Shown piece after piece: positions 22,519 to 33,248 of a stretch of 64,000 bases of DNA. The DNA is taken from positions 372,001 through 436,000 of the forward strand of contig MCFL01000008.1 in assembly GCA_002102555.1 (NCBI GenBank), in the 5' to 3' direction. The DNA is from Catenaria anguillulae PL171. Lineage: Eukaryota > Blastocladiomycota > Blastocladiomycetes > Blastocladiales > Catenariaceae. Positions within the stretch are counted from its first letter, which is position 1. The number at the start of each line of letters is the position of its first letter. The translations under genes and the position numbers were made by a program. The notes beneath the pieces were generated by a model, which was not told the DNA's origin, searched no databases, and saw only the letters and a program-made list of their open reading frames with translations.

Positions 22519-23355
22519 CTAAGCCTGATGGGCGACGAAACGGACATGTTGTTCTTCTTCCGGCATTGAGACGAATGTTGTCAACGCTTCAATCAGACCC
22601 GCCTTTTTTGTTGAACCCATTGTCGGTTGCGGATCATTGTCAATCGCAGAGTCAGCTGAACTCGGGAGGCCTGGCGATGGCTGAGCATTTGGCAGATCGA
22701 TTGGTCCAATGGACTCGACGGAATGCGACGAAAAAGGACGAGCCAACATGTTGCTGAGTGTCGCTTGTCCGTATCTACTTCATTTCATGCTACTTCGCCT
22801 TTCGGCGACATCCGCGCCCACTCGCGACAACACGCGCCTGTTCGCAGTCATCCTATGGTGTGCCGCGTAATTGCCGACAATTGCCGCAGTACCCTGGATT
22901 GCCGACTTGCTTGCCAAACAAATTGAGACATTATACGCCTTCATAGCTACACTGCAGTTCGGCCATGTACACGCCATCCCGCTGCCATTGTTGTTGCCAT
23001 GTTCCCTCATTAGCGCCTCAGATCTAGAGTCCTCGTCATCACCAGATCGGCCAATGCTGATGGACATCTATCCGCAGCAATAAGCTAGATCGGTCTTTGT
23101 CGTGGCCATGTATGGCGCCGACGTCGCACAGCTTAGCGTGGGCGCCGTCTTCTTGTCTTCTTGGATGCGGAAAAGGTTGATGGCAGGCACCGAACGCGTT
23201 AATTGAGTCCGCCACTCACTGGACGCAACTGCGAAATTGGCATGGGAAAGAGCAATGTGCGTGACAAAACCAATGCTTGCGCAGGCGGCCATGGGTCCTA
23301 AACCGATCGTGGCGGCGGTGTATGCCGGCCCGTTGCAGACCGGCCTGCCCCTCAT
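22519..23355 (-). CDS. Hypothetical gene, structure unresolved
   Basis: Three consecutive open segments on the minus strand (23355-23068, 23067-22780, 22749-22519) have GC-rich third positions. Their residue composition looks coding, for example MAACASIGFVTHIALSHANF, SVPAINLFRIQEDKK and LIEALTTFVSMPEEEQ. The first segment could contain a membrane helix. I could not connect them with phase-consistent introns, and I recognise no family. It lies head-to-head with the M1 aminopeptidase, 87 bp away. It may be one gene, two small genes or a remnant. Confidence 0.3.
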
Positions 23356-23442
23356 AACCCGAGCCCAACCCTCGCTGATGTCACCCTATCACGAACTACT
23401 CGACCGAGCAATCTTTGGCCGACAATCAACATAACCCGCCAA

Positions 23443-26400
23443 ATGCTTTCCTCACAACAATCTGATTTACAGCTTATGCCGGCTGCCCCAGAGCGGCCCC
23501 GAGTGGAGCTCCCAGCCAACGTCATTCCTCGACACTACGACCTCACGCTGCGTCCCGACTTGGCCACGTTCATTTCCCAAGGACAAGTGATCATCACATT
23601 GGATGTGGCAGCTAACTCGACTTCAATCACGCTCAACGCGCTCGACATCCAGGTCAATGCTGCCAAATTGGTGGCGGGTGACGGCGCGGCGCCGGTGGAT
23701 GCGGAGGGTGATCCGGTTTACAACTTGGTCGAGCAAACGGTCACACTGTGCTTCCCGGCGCACTCGCTGTGCGTCGGATCCAGGGGAGTCAAGCTCATTC
23801 TTGACTTCACGGGCGAAATCAACTCTGGTATGATGGGATTCTATCGGTGCAAGTATTCCGAGGGAGACGGCAAGGACGATGCCTGCGCAAAGTATGCCGC
23901 AGCGACACAATTCGAAGCAACCTTTGCGCGCGCTGCTTTGCCATGCTTTGACGAGCCAAAGTACAAGACCACGTTTGACGTGACGATCGTGGTGGACAAG
24001 CACTTGACGGCGCTGTCGAATGGGGATGTGGTGAGCCGGGATCCTGATCCGGCCGACGCTGGTAAGAAGGTGGTGAAGTTTGAACGCACGCCTGCCATGT
24101 CAACCTATGTACGGTCACGACGCTCTCTCCATGGTACACGCTCGCCATCGTACTCTGCGCAAGAACAATTTACCATGTCCCATAAATGCAGCTCCTAGCC
24201 TGGGCAATCGGCGAATTTGAATACATTGAAGCCTACACCCGCCCAACACCTGCGCTGCCCGACCCGGTCCGATGCCGCGTGTACACGACCAAGGGCCTTG
24301 TCCACCGCGGCCAGTTTGCGCTCGCTCTTGCGACCAATTTGCTCGAGCTCTTTTCCGACATGTTTGCCATTCCATACCCGTTGCGCAAGTGCGATCAAGT
24401 CTGTGTGCATGAATTCGCATGCTTTGCAATGGAAAATTGGGGTGTGGTGATGTATCGTGACATTGCGCTGTTGTTGGACACGGCGGCGGAGGGACCGAGC
24501 GGGCGAGGGAACTCGGCGGCGGCTGGCACGGAGTTGGCAAGCGAGCAGGCCAAGATGATGGTTGCGACTACGGTGGCGCATGAGTTTTCGCATCAGGTAC
24601 GACCATTGGTTCAAGTTCGACTTGAATGACCTGGATAGTGCAGCTGATTGCGACTTCTTTGGATGTCGCAGTGGTTTGGAAACCTTGTCACATTTACTGA
24701 GGTGCGTCCGCATCATCCTTTGCTGCCTTGCCTTGCTTGCTTGAATTATCAACTCACTTGCGCAATCGTGCACTGTACCGATAGTTTGACGACCTTTGGC
24801 TCAACGAGGGGTTTGCCACTTGGGTGGGTACCTATGGGACCGCGCTCATGTACCCGCAATGGGAGTATGTATTGTTTTACACATTTTCCATGGCATCGTC
24901 GCTCCGTTTGGCTGACCATCGACTTGCTTCTGTGGTTCGCAGTGTCTGGACTCAATTCGTTTCTGACGACTTTTCATTTGCCCTTCGGATCGATGGCTAT
25001 CGCTCGTCACACCCTGTTCAAGTCCGAGTCGTTGACCCAAAGGAGATTGAGGAGATCTTTGACGACGTTTCGTACAGCAAGGGGTCCAGCGGTCCGTTCC
25101 TGCGCTCTTTCTCAGACTGACCGGCCACCTGACTTGCTCACAATCATCCGAAACACAGTCATTCGCATGCTCGCTGAATGGCTTGGGCCTGACACCTTCC
25201 TCACCGGAATTCGCGCTTACCTGCGTCAATACGCCTACCAAAACACTACGACCGAGGACCTCTATCGCATTCTGTCGGAAACGTCTGGGCAAGATGTCTC
25301 GTCCGTCATGGGCGTCTGGACTCGTAAAGTCGGATACCCAGTTCTCACGCTCTCGGAAAGTGGTCGCTTGACGCAACGCCGTTTTCTCCACACTGGCCGC
25401 ACCGACGAGGACGAGGATGATGACTCGACCATCTGGCCACTGCCGCTCAACATTGCCCTTGTCCTAACCGCTTCTGATTCAACGGATCAGATGCCACGTC
25501 CATCAACCACTGTCCTGTCGCGAGAACTCATGGTTGACAAGCACCTCGATTTGCGCATTCTGGAGACCAGCTCAATGTCGCCACCTCTCTTTGTCATCAA
25601 TTCGGACCGGATCGGGCTGTACCGTGTCGCATACCCACCGGCCCACCTGCGCTCGCTCGCGCACGCCGCAGCTCAAGGGCGCTTGTCGGTCCGTGACCGC
25701 CTCGGCCTTGTTGACGACGCATTCAACCTTGCGCGCGCGGGAGACATTCAAATCACCGAGTACTTGACGCTGCTGGCTATCATGATTCCCAACGAACGCG
25801 ACTTGGTCGTTGTCAAGGAGGCGGCTCGCGGAATCGGAGCATTGAGCCAAGTCGTGCGCACAGCGGTCGAAACACGGGCGGATATGGACGTGATGCGTGC
25901 GTTCCGAGCGCACTTGTTTGGATCGCACGTGGACCGGCTTGGGTTTGATCCGGTCCCGGGCGAGGATGCGTTGGTCAGGTTGTTGCGGCCGCTTGTTGTC
26001 GAGCAGGTTGGGTTGGCTGGTGGTCAGCACGTGATTCGTGAAGCGCAGAGGCGGTTTGAGCTGTTGTTGGAGGGCGGCGGTGGCGAGGACGGTAAGGCCA
26101 TCATTGCGCCGGACATGTACAAGGTCGTCTTTTCATTGGTGGTTGCAAATGGTGGAGAGCAAGCGTGGCAGCATGTGTTCGATTTGTACCAGTCGAGTTC
26201 GTTGGCGGACATCAAATTTGGAGCCCTGTATGCCCTGGGACAGGCGACAGACGAGACGCTCGTCTTGCGGACGTTGGCGTTGGCAATTGATACAGACGTC
26301 GTGCGTCAGCAAGACATTGACCATGTACGGAGCGCCTTCACTTTGCCCTTTCCGTATTCTTCTTCTTGCTCATGTTCCCTTGCTCCCCTAGGTGTTTACA

Positions 26401-26784
26401 TCGGTGAGCGAAAACCCAACCCATCGGTCGCTTCTATGGTCATTTCTCAAGTCCAACTGGCCGCTCATATTTACCCGATACGACGCCCAAGCCGGCATCC
26501 TGGCCCAGTGCATCTCGAATGCGACCATTTTCGCGACCACAGACCGTGACTTGGCGGACATCAAGGCATTTTTTGAATACAAGGATACGTCGTCGTTTGT
26601 TCGCACGCTCAACGAGGTGTGTGAGCGGGCATTGGCCATGACGTTGTGGGTCAAGCGGCAAGGCAAGGACGCGGTGAGCTGGTTGAGGCAGTGGAATGTG
26701 GCCGTCGAAAACAAATCGCAGGAGCTTTATAGCGTCCTTGAAGGTGACCATCATCCCTCGATTCAGGCTCCACTGTCAGCGTAG
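23443..26784 (+). CDS. M1-family zinc aminopeptidase
   Basis: Seven exons: 23443-24108, 24192-24596, 24672-24701 (30 bp), 24785-24864, 24943-25091, 25159-26324 and 26392-26784. They give 962 residues with consistent phases. Zinc ligands are H352-E-F-S-H356 and, 19 residues on, E375 in LWLNEGF. The substrate N-terminus motif is F-A-M-E-N (300-304) instead of G-A-M-E-N. The catalytic-tyrosine segment YSKGSSVIRML is present, and a C-terminal ERAP1-type helical domain completes a normal-length enzyme. There is about 16 extra Gly/Ser/Ala-rich residues between FAMEN and the zinc motif. It has no signal peptide, so it is probably cytosolic, like yeast Ape2/Aap1 and puromycin-sensitive aminopeptidase, trimming N-terminal residues from peptides. 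Confidence 0.92.
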
Positions 26785-27159
26785 TGGACCATTGTCCGAT
26801 TTGGTTTCCTGTTGATTGCTTGCACTCTGCACATGTACACCCAATACACACGGCGGTTACCACGAGTTGGTTCCTTATGGTACCTGGCGATCCGTCGTTG
26901 TGGTTGTGAACGGGGCCCACATGTGGGAATCTTTTGAAGACAGCCAGGAGCCGATCGTTGCACTGGAACTGTGTTTTCGTGAGTGGCCGCTTCGTCTCAG
27001 GTTGAAAGCCTCCCTCTCTCAGTGACATTACAATAAGCTGGTGACTCTTCAATGGATAGCGTCCTAATGCAACCAACCGCCACGTCTTTGGCCACAGTAA
27101 ACACTCGAACAGCCCGACCGGGATTCGGCCCAGATGCTTGTCAACGGCCAAACGCCGGA
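26785..27159. other. Intergenic
   Basis: Spacer between the aminopeptidase stop and the ankyrin-like remnant. No supported feature. The remnant may begin slightly earlier than annotated, but similarity to its paralogue cannot be seen before about 27160. Confidence 0.4.
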
Positions 27160-27183
27160 ATCGCCCTCGTCGCTGTCGAGCTG

Positions 27184-27248
<65 letters not shown>

Positions 27249-28000
27249 ACGGATCTCGCCCGTCCCCAAACCAACATACTTGTTTGCACTCGTTGCTGTC
27301 CCTCCTTCCACCGTTTCTTGAAGATTGCCTTGAAGCGGATTGTTGCAACGCTGTTTCGCGCGCTGGGCATGTCCACGCTCTTGCACCCTATTCTGAAAAG
27401 TTGACGTGGTGCGAGGAGGACCAGGGGCAGTGAATGGAATATGCAGCCGCATACAACCATGTGCCAATGTGGCGTTTTTTTGGTTGAAGACTTGTACAAG
27501 CTCATTGTCAACGACGAGGACTAGGAAGCATTGAGGGTTTCGAGTACAACGACAGCGGCCAAGACGTGATTGACTTGCACATGATCAACATCATTATACA
27601 CAAGACCCCTCAGGCTGGATTTTCTAAGCTCATTCAAGCCGCTTGTCAAGCTGGATCCATCAAGATTCCCGAGTACGTGATTGACCATGGGCATTGGCAC
27701 TTTGGTAATTGCAGCCAGTTTCAGAAAATGGAGTGGATCAAGCAGGCTGCTTTGCAAGGGCATGCAACCGTTCTGAGGTGGTGGGATGCCCAGAGTCGTC
27801 AATCGTCAAGCTTCCTCATTTTTTTTTCCCAGAATGGTTGCAGTTACTCGCTAGTGCTACCCGCCGACAGGGCGTGCAGCTGAGCTGGAGTGGATTGTGG
27901 AGACATCTGGGAGCAATTCCTTCACCATGTCTCGTCTCTACGTCCAACGTCCAAGTCGTCGGAAAAGGATGCGACAGGGTGTTTCTTGTGTGGGTGCTGA
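27160..28000 (+). pseudogene. Ankyrin-like gene remnant containing a CA microsatellite
   Basis: Broken pieces match, in order, the intact gene at 28403-30445. An opening LVAVELI, interrupted by the CA tract, is followed by PKPTYLFALVAVPPSTV (intact copy: DPTYLFALMALPPSVV). After a large gap come AACQAGSIKIPEYVIDHGHW (intact: GACKGGAVRILQYLIDNRHW) and GHATVLRWWDAQS (intact: GHVHVLDWWHRT). A tail LEWIVETSGSNSF (intact: LEWIGNTFGWSAL) follows. The frame is broken many times and most central repeats are missing. This is a tandem duplicate that decayed. Confidence 0.75.
27187..27247. repeat. (CA)n microsatellite, about 30 units
   Basis: An uninterrupted run of CA dinucleotides. It sits where the intact paralogue encodes L-A-H-V-P-H (GCTCACGTACCGCACGT), a sequence already rich in CA/CAC, so expansion probably began inside the dying coding sequence. 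Confidence 0.98.
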
Positions 28001-28402
28001 AGGGTGCCGCACAGACAGTATCATTGCCGGCTGCTTGCATTGAGTGTTTGCTTCTGGCATTGGCTTGATGGTGCCGCTCTTTTTCTCATAGTGAAATTGT
28101 CGCCAGGATATCACGTACTGCCTTTCGAATCGCCTACTTCATTATCCATGGGTGCTTTCCCATCCGAGCAGTTCCGTCGTATGCAACTCTGTATGTACTC
28201 ATGCAGATGTGAAGGATGTCTGTGTCTGCTCTTCGGTCTGCTCTGTATTTGACATATGGAACGTGTACCTTCAACGCCCCTCCAGACCAGTTCTATCACT
28301 CAGGCAGTCCATCAGGTCTTCATAACATTGAAAACGCGGGCTCAATCGAAAACGAAATGTGATAGAAACCACGTCCATGAAGTTTACTTTCCACCTTGCG
28401 CA

Positions 28403-30445
28403 ATGTATTCCAATAACATGCACGATAAGTCCCTGGCCTCGGCCAATGGCCACCTGTCACTCGGTAACAAGCCGTCGGCCGCTCAAGGATCCTGCGGCCC
28501 ATCCACAACAACACTTCCCATGTCGCTGATCGAGCTCATTCTCGCTCACGTACCGCACGTTTCTCGCCAACCCGACCCGACATACTTGTTTGCCCTGATG
28601 GCTCTGCCTCCTTCGGTAGTCCCTCTGGCCTTCCAATCCATTCTGTGTGCTGCCAACAAGCCAACGTCAAGCGAGCAGCGCACGTCCGACGACAACGACG
28701 ACGGCTCCATCATGATCACCGATCCGTGGCTCTGTGTCTCGCGGCTTGCGCGCCCACGGCCCGAGTTTCAGCGCATGCTCGATCTTGCGCTACCCGTGCT
28801 CACGTGGACCGCCTCGCGTGCTCAGGTGCTCCATACCAAGGGTGAAATGGTGGACAGGTTCATTACTGGACTTTGCAAATGTGGAAATGTGGCTGGCCTG
28901 GAGAAATGTGCGGCGGCGTCCTTGATTGCAAAGTCGCCGCAGGTCTTGTCCGAGTATCTCGCTGCCGCCTCTGAGAGCGGGCTTGTTGAAGTTCTTGATT
29001 GGTGGTTTCGAGAGCTGGATCAGTTTTCGACGTTGATGACCACTTGGACATGGACCACGTGTCTGCATGAGTGCGTGCGGATGGCATGTCGATCGGGAAG
29101 AGTGCATGCGGTGGATTGGTGGGCCAAATACTTGCAGTCACAGGGGCGAGACTTGGATCGCATCATTGATCGCTTGTCCCCTTGCTGGCTGGAAATGTTT
29201 TCGTTGGGGCATGTCGAGTTGCTCACGCATGTCCACTTGACGTTGCGCTGCGAGGTGGCTGTAAATGAGAATGAGGATGGCTTCCACGATGACGTTTGCT
29301 TCATGGATGTTGCGAGCGCCATGGGCCAAACTGCCTCGCTCGACTGGATCATGACTTATGCCATTGCGCCGCATTACACAACCGAAGCAATGGATCGCGC
29401 AAGCGCCGCGGGGTATGTCCATGTGCTTGACTGGTGGGCTCGTTGTGGAATGCCGCTCAAGTTTACGCCTGCAGCGAAAACCGATGCTGCGAAAGCAGGT
29501 CAGCAAGCTGTTGTTGAATGGTGGAACACGTTTCCATTGTATCGAATTCTTTTGTGTGGCCCCCTGCTCCCGAACAATCCCACCACTGCCGCCCACACGA
29601 CGGATGAAGTGACGCTGGCTTCGTTTGGTTGCCTGGACTGGATGCGCAAGTTGGCTAAATGTGAAGATGGCTTCATCACGATTTACAAGGCCAGGGCATT
29701 TTGTCAAGCCATTGCTCGATTTGGCCACGTCCACATCATGCGCGAATACGGCATGGTGCTTGATTGCCGTGATGACTTGCATGACGAGAGCATCGTGACA
29801 GCTGCCAAGTTCAATCAACTTGCCATGTGGCGGTACTTGGTGAAAGTCATGTACGACCTGTACGAGGAGGAGGATCCCAATTTATCTGACCTGTGGCTCC
29901 AATGTACGCTGGCCGCAGCTGAGCACGATTCCGTTGACGTATTCGACATGCTTCTCATTAATCTCAAAACTCGTCCAAGTCCTTGCAGCTTCCCGGATGT
30001 TGTTTTGGGCGCGTGCAAGGGCGGTGCCGTACGCATTTTGCAGTACCTGATTGACAACCGGCATTGGAAGCCGAGTCTCATTTCGGCGGCCCAGCAGCAA
30101 GGTGCGCTCCAAGCCGCCATTGCCGGCGGACACGTTCATGTATTGGACTGGTGGCACCGCACAGCCGCGGAACGGTCCCTGGCGCCTGATGTCAAGTCTT
30201 CCGAGTCTTGGCTGGATTCGCTGGTGGCGCTTGCTTGCGTCCACGGTCATGCCAATGTGCTTGAATGGATTGGCAACACGTTTGGCTGGTCCGCATTGAC
30301 CATTTCGTCAGCCGACGTGCGGGCTGTGGGAATTAACAAGAGCAAAAAGGTGATTGCGTGGTTGATGGCTGCTCACGCCAAGTCCAATATCAAGCTTTCG
30401 CCGGCCTCGGTCAAGTATCTCGAGCTGGCGTCGCAGTCGCAGTAA
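28403..30445 (+). CDS. Ankyrin-like repeat protein
   Basis: A single exon giving 680 residues from the Met at 28403 (MYSNNMHDK). The frame stays open upstream to 28256, but that part has no family similarity. The N-terminal F-box-like segment is LPMSLIELILAHVPHV, then a helix (ALPPSVVPLAFQSIL) shared with paralogues. About fifteen degenerate ankyrin-like repeats follow; clear ones are GLVEVLDWWFRELD, GRVHAVDWWAKYL, GYVHVLDWWARCGM and GHVHVLDWWHRTAA. The position right after a decayed copy indicates tandem duplication. Confidence 0.85.
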   Translation: MYSNNMHDKSLASANGHLSLGNKPSAAQGSCGPSTTTLPMSLIELILAHVPHVSRQPDPTYLFALMALPPSVVPLAFQSILCAANKPTSSEQRTSDDNDDGSIMITDPWLCVSRLARPRPEFQRMLDLALPVLTWTASRAQVLHTKGEMVDRFITGLCKCGNVAGLEKCAAASLIAKSPQVLSEYLAAASESGLVEVLDWWFRELDQFSTLMTTWTWTTCLHECVRMACRSGRVHAVDWWAKYLQSQGRDLDRIIDRLSPCWLEMFSLGHVELLTHVHLTLRCEVAVNENEDGFHDDVCFMDVASAMGQTASLDWIMTYAIAPHYTTEAMDRASAAGYVHVLDWWARCGMPLKFTPAAKTDAAKAGQQAVVEWWNTFPLYRILLCGPLLPNNPTTAAHTTDEVTLASFGCLDWMRKLAKCEDGFITIYKARAFCQAIARFGHVHIMREYGMVLDCRDDLHDESIVTAAKFNQLAMWRYLVKVMYDLYEEEDPNLSDLWLQCTLAAAEHDSVDVFDMLLINLKTRPSPCSFPDVVLGACKGGAVRILQYLIDNRHWKPSLISAAQQQGALQAAIAGGHVHVLDWWHRTAAERSLAPDVKSSESWLDSLVALACVHGHANVLEWIGNTFGWSALTISSADVRAVGINKSKKVIAWLMAAHAKSNIKLSPASVKYLELASQSQ

Positions 30446-30853
30446 GTATCGCAGGTTTGCATAGTTCATTTACTAGTATCCAACCAACAATGCAGTATCT
30501 CTTTCATACTTGTGGGGTTCTCGTCTCGCGGAACCTTGCCTGGCTCACAGAAGAGGGCAAGTGGGAAGGGATTTTGTCGGTCCGAGTAATATAGTGCTGT
30601 ATCGAGCCACTGTGGATACGGGCGCCGACAGCGAGCACCCAGACGATGACCTTGAGCAACCGCCATCCATCCATCAACCTATGATGTAGTAAGTAGCTTG
30701 CTTGGATCGATCGGTGGGGCGGGCCAACCGCCGGGCCAAATCACCGCCGGCATGCGCGCAAATCTTCGTCAAGGACGCCATTACATGAAGTCGAATGAAT
30801 CGACCGGTGCGACTTGATGCAATCGGCCTGCAACACTGTTTTTGACCATCAGC
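30446..30853. other. Intergenic at the left edge of the RRM-like cluster
   Basis: No coding signal. It separates the ankyrin-like gene from the first RRM-like array gene and should contain that gene's promoter. Confidence 0.4.
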
Positions 30854-32974
30854 ATGCTCGCGGCCGAGACCACGTACCACCCGTCGACAGGCTTTGCGTC
30901 CCCGGCGGACGCCGACTCCAACCCAAACTCGTCGCGGGTGCTCGTGATCCTGCCACCTTCGCACAAGCACGCCGACGTGGACAGGGTCCTGGGCCTCGCT
31001 CGCCGTGCATTCGCCGACCAGTCGCTCTCGCTCGTCGACCTGTGCCTGCGCTTCGCAAAGGTAAGCAAGGACGACCTCGTTCTCGGGTCAGATCCTCCGT
31101 CGGCGGCGGCCGACTCGCCTCACACCGCCAATGGTAACGGTGTGGGCACCAAGGGCAACAACAGTAACAACAACGATGGTTGGGACGACGATGAAGACCC
31201 CAATCCAATCACCACTCTCCCTCCGCCGCTCTTCACCTCCATGCCCAAGCAGCCCAACCCGGCCGCGGGTAACCCGCCGCACACCCACAAGCTGTTCGTA
31301 TCCAATCTCTCAACGGCGGCCGCCGATTCCGACCTCAAACTCCTTCTTCCTCCCGGTCTCACGCCCGAAGAGACAAGCATTCACGCCCCGGCTCCGCGCG
31401 GACCTCGAAAGGAGATTGTGCGCGCCGTGACGTTCATTTTCAAATCCGAAGCGGATACCGTCAAGTGTTACAAGTGGGTCATGGACCAGTATGCTAAGGG
31501 CGCTCTGGCAAAGCTGACGTTGCCCCAAGTCAAGCTCAGCATTCCAAACCCTCCACGTTCCTTGGCGCTCGCCGCAGAGGCGCATCCGGAAGCCTCATCC
31601 AAACCTGCGCCGTCCGCAGCAACTGCCTACTCTCACGACGGGACACCGTCGGCTACAACCGTTCCAGCAGCTACGGACAATAGCGGAAACGGCAAATCTG
31701 CACGCTCTGTCCCCGAGCCGCCACCGACTGCACCGTTCATCAACGTCTCCAACCTCCAACCGACACTCTCGGAAACTCAAATCCTGACCTCACTCGTCCC
31801 ACACCCAATCAAACTTGCCGGCGCTATTGTTCATCCTGCACGCATGGTCGGCCCTCACAAGGAGCTCGTCAAGCAAGTCAAGCTGGCGTTCAAATCGCTC
31901 GATGACGCGCAAAAGTGCCACGATTGGATCAAGGAGCACGCCGTCGAAAAGGGCACATTGGCCAATATGGTCATCAAAAAGACGAGAATCAGCGTGACTC
32001 GACCCATTGTACCCAAAACGCCCACGGCTGCTGCTGATGGCACGACCAAGCCATCACCTGCGATGACAACCGCCGTCGCCGCAAACGCAGCACAAGAACA
32101 ACAACCTGCCGATCCGCAAGCCCCCGCTCCCTCTCCATACCCGCCCGCATCCCCAAACCACTACCGCCTACACGTTGCCAACCTACACACCTCCCTGCCC
32201 GACTCGACCCTGCTCTCGCTGCTCCCGCCCGACGTGCCGCTTGCCGGCGCAACACTTTACCCCGCGCGACCCATTGGCCCGCGCGCACTCAACATGCGGT
32301 CCGTGACTTTTGCGTTCAAGGACAATGAGTCGGCGCACACGTGCTACGAGTGGATCAAAGAGTACGATGCGGGCGGCAAGGCCACGCAAATGACGGCGGT
32401 CAAGGGCATCAAGGTGTGGGTGTCGAAAGTGGTTGGGCCGGGCGAGACGTTGAGAGAAATGTCGGCCGCAGCGGCAGATCAGGGCCAGGTGGATGCGGCG
32501 GCAAGTAAAGGGAAAGGGAAGGCAAAGGGGACAGTAGATGCCGCGCCGCAAAGTGCGCCGCCGTCGCGATCCCAGTCGCGTGCAAGCACACGTACTTCGA
32601 CAGCGGGTGCACTCGCACCTGCACCCGCCCCGGCCGCTTCGGCATCTGCACCTGCGCCAACAGCCAATCCAGTCGCCGATCAGCCAATCGAACCCATCGT
32701 CACCATCAATGGCATCAACCCCGAGTCGCCCGTGACAACGGTCATGGGCCTGATTCTTGATCCGATCCGCGGCCAACTCGACCCAACGCGCATCTTGCAG
32801 ACAGGCGTCAAGCCGCTGGATGGAACGGGCCCGCTCGCCCGCGGGTTGCAGTTTGTGTTCGACACGACTGACACGGCCAAGCGGTTTGTGGCGCACGTGA
32901 GGCAGGCAAGTCGCGATGGCAAGTATCGCGAGATTCAAGTTGTTGGGAGTGAGTTGAGGGTGGTCAGGGGATGA
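30854..32974 (+). CDS. RRM-like array protein, subfamily II (N module + 3 repeats + C module)
   Basis: A single exon of 706 residues from Met 30854 (MLAAETTYH); Met 30842 is in frame upstream. The N module is at about 28-78 (RVLVILPPSHKHADVDRV). RRM-like repeats begin near residues 143 (KLFVSNL, an almost canonical RNP2), 294 (INVSNLQPTLSETQI) and 436 (YRLHVANLHTSLPDS). Each has a hydrophobic VKLAFKS or VTFAFKD third strand and a W-I-K helix (CHDWIKEH). The C module starts near 615 (VTINGINPES) and carries LILDPIRGQLDPTRI. Linkers are Ala/Pro-rich and disordered. RRM folds bind single-stranded RNA or protein; RNA binding here is inference because the RNP1 aromatic pattern is incomplete. Confidence 0.8.
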   Translation: MLAAETTYHPSTGFASPADADSNPNSSRVLVILPPSHKHADVDRVLGLARRAFADQSLSLVDLCLRFAKVSKDDLVLGSDPPSAAADSPHTANGNGVGTKGNNSNNNDGWDDDEDPNPITTLPPPLFTSMPKQPNPAAGNPPHTHKLFVSNLSTAAADSDLKLLLPPGLTPEETSIHAPAPRGPRKEIVRAVTFIFKSEADTVKCYKWVMDQYAKGALAKLTLPQVKLSIPNPPRSLALAAEAHPEASSKPAPSAATAYSHDGTPSATTVPAATDNSGNGKSARSVPEPPPTAPFINVSNLQPTLSETQILTSLVPHPIKLAGAIVHPARMVGPHKELVKQVKLAFKSLDDAQKCHDWIKEHAVEKGTLANMVIKKTRISVTRPIVPKTPTAAADGTTKPSPAMTTAVAANAAQEQQPADPQAPAPSPYPPASPNHYRLHVANLHTSLPDSTLLSLLPPDVPLAGATLYPARPIGPRALNMRSVTFAFKDNESAHTCYEWIKEYDAGGKATQMTAVKGIKVWVSKVVGPGETLREMSAAAADQGQVDAAASKGKGKAKGTVDAAPQSAPPSRSQSRASTRTSTAGALAPAPAPAASASAPAPTANPVADQPIEPIVTINGINPESPVTTVMGLILDPIRGQLDPTRILQTGVKPLDGTGPLARGLQFVFDTTDTAKRFVAHVRQASRDGKYREIQVVGSELRVVRG

Positions 32975-33248
32975 GGCGTCATGTAGGTAGACATGTGGGT
33001 GTGGTGGAAGCTGCAAGTTTTTCATGTGAGGGTCACGATTTGCTGCAGGTAAGCTTTTCATATATGATTCCGTTTTCCAGTTTCCTCACACTGAGATTCC
33101 TAAATTTGCTCCGGCTGGTTGGCGAGACTGGGACAGCGAACTTAATTCATTCTCGCTGGCTATGGCACCGTCGCGACGGTAATGATGAAGACTCTATGAA
33201 AACATCGCACTGCATGCCATCCAACACAACAAATCGATCTGGACAGGA

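Noticed and set aside
27187-27247. A poly His-Thr protein segment across the CA repeat
   Set aside because: All frames through a CA repeat stay open; the surrounding gene is a remnant, so no protein is claimed.
30849-33061. Several long antisense frames opposite the RRM-like genes
   Set aside because: GC-rich coding DNA leaves such frames open by chance; composition is Arg/His/Gly-rich and shows no family similarity.
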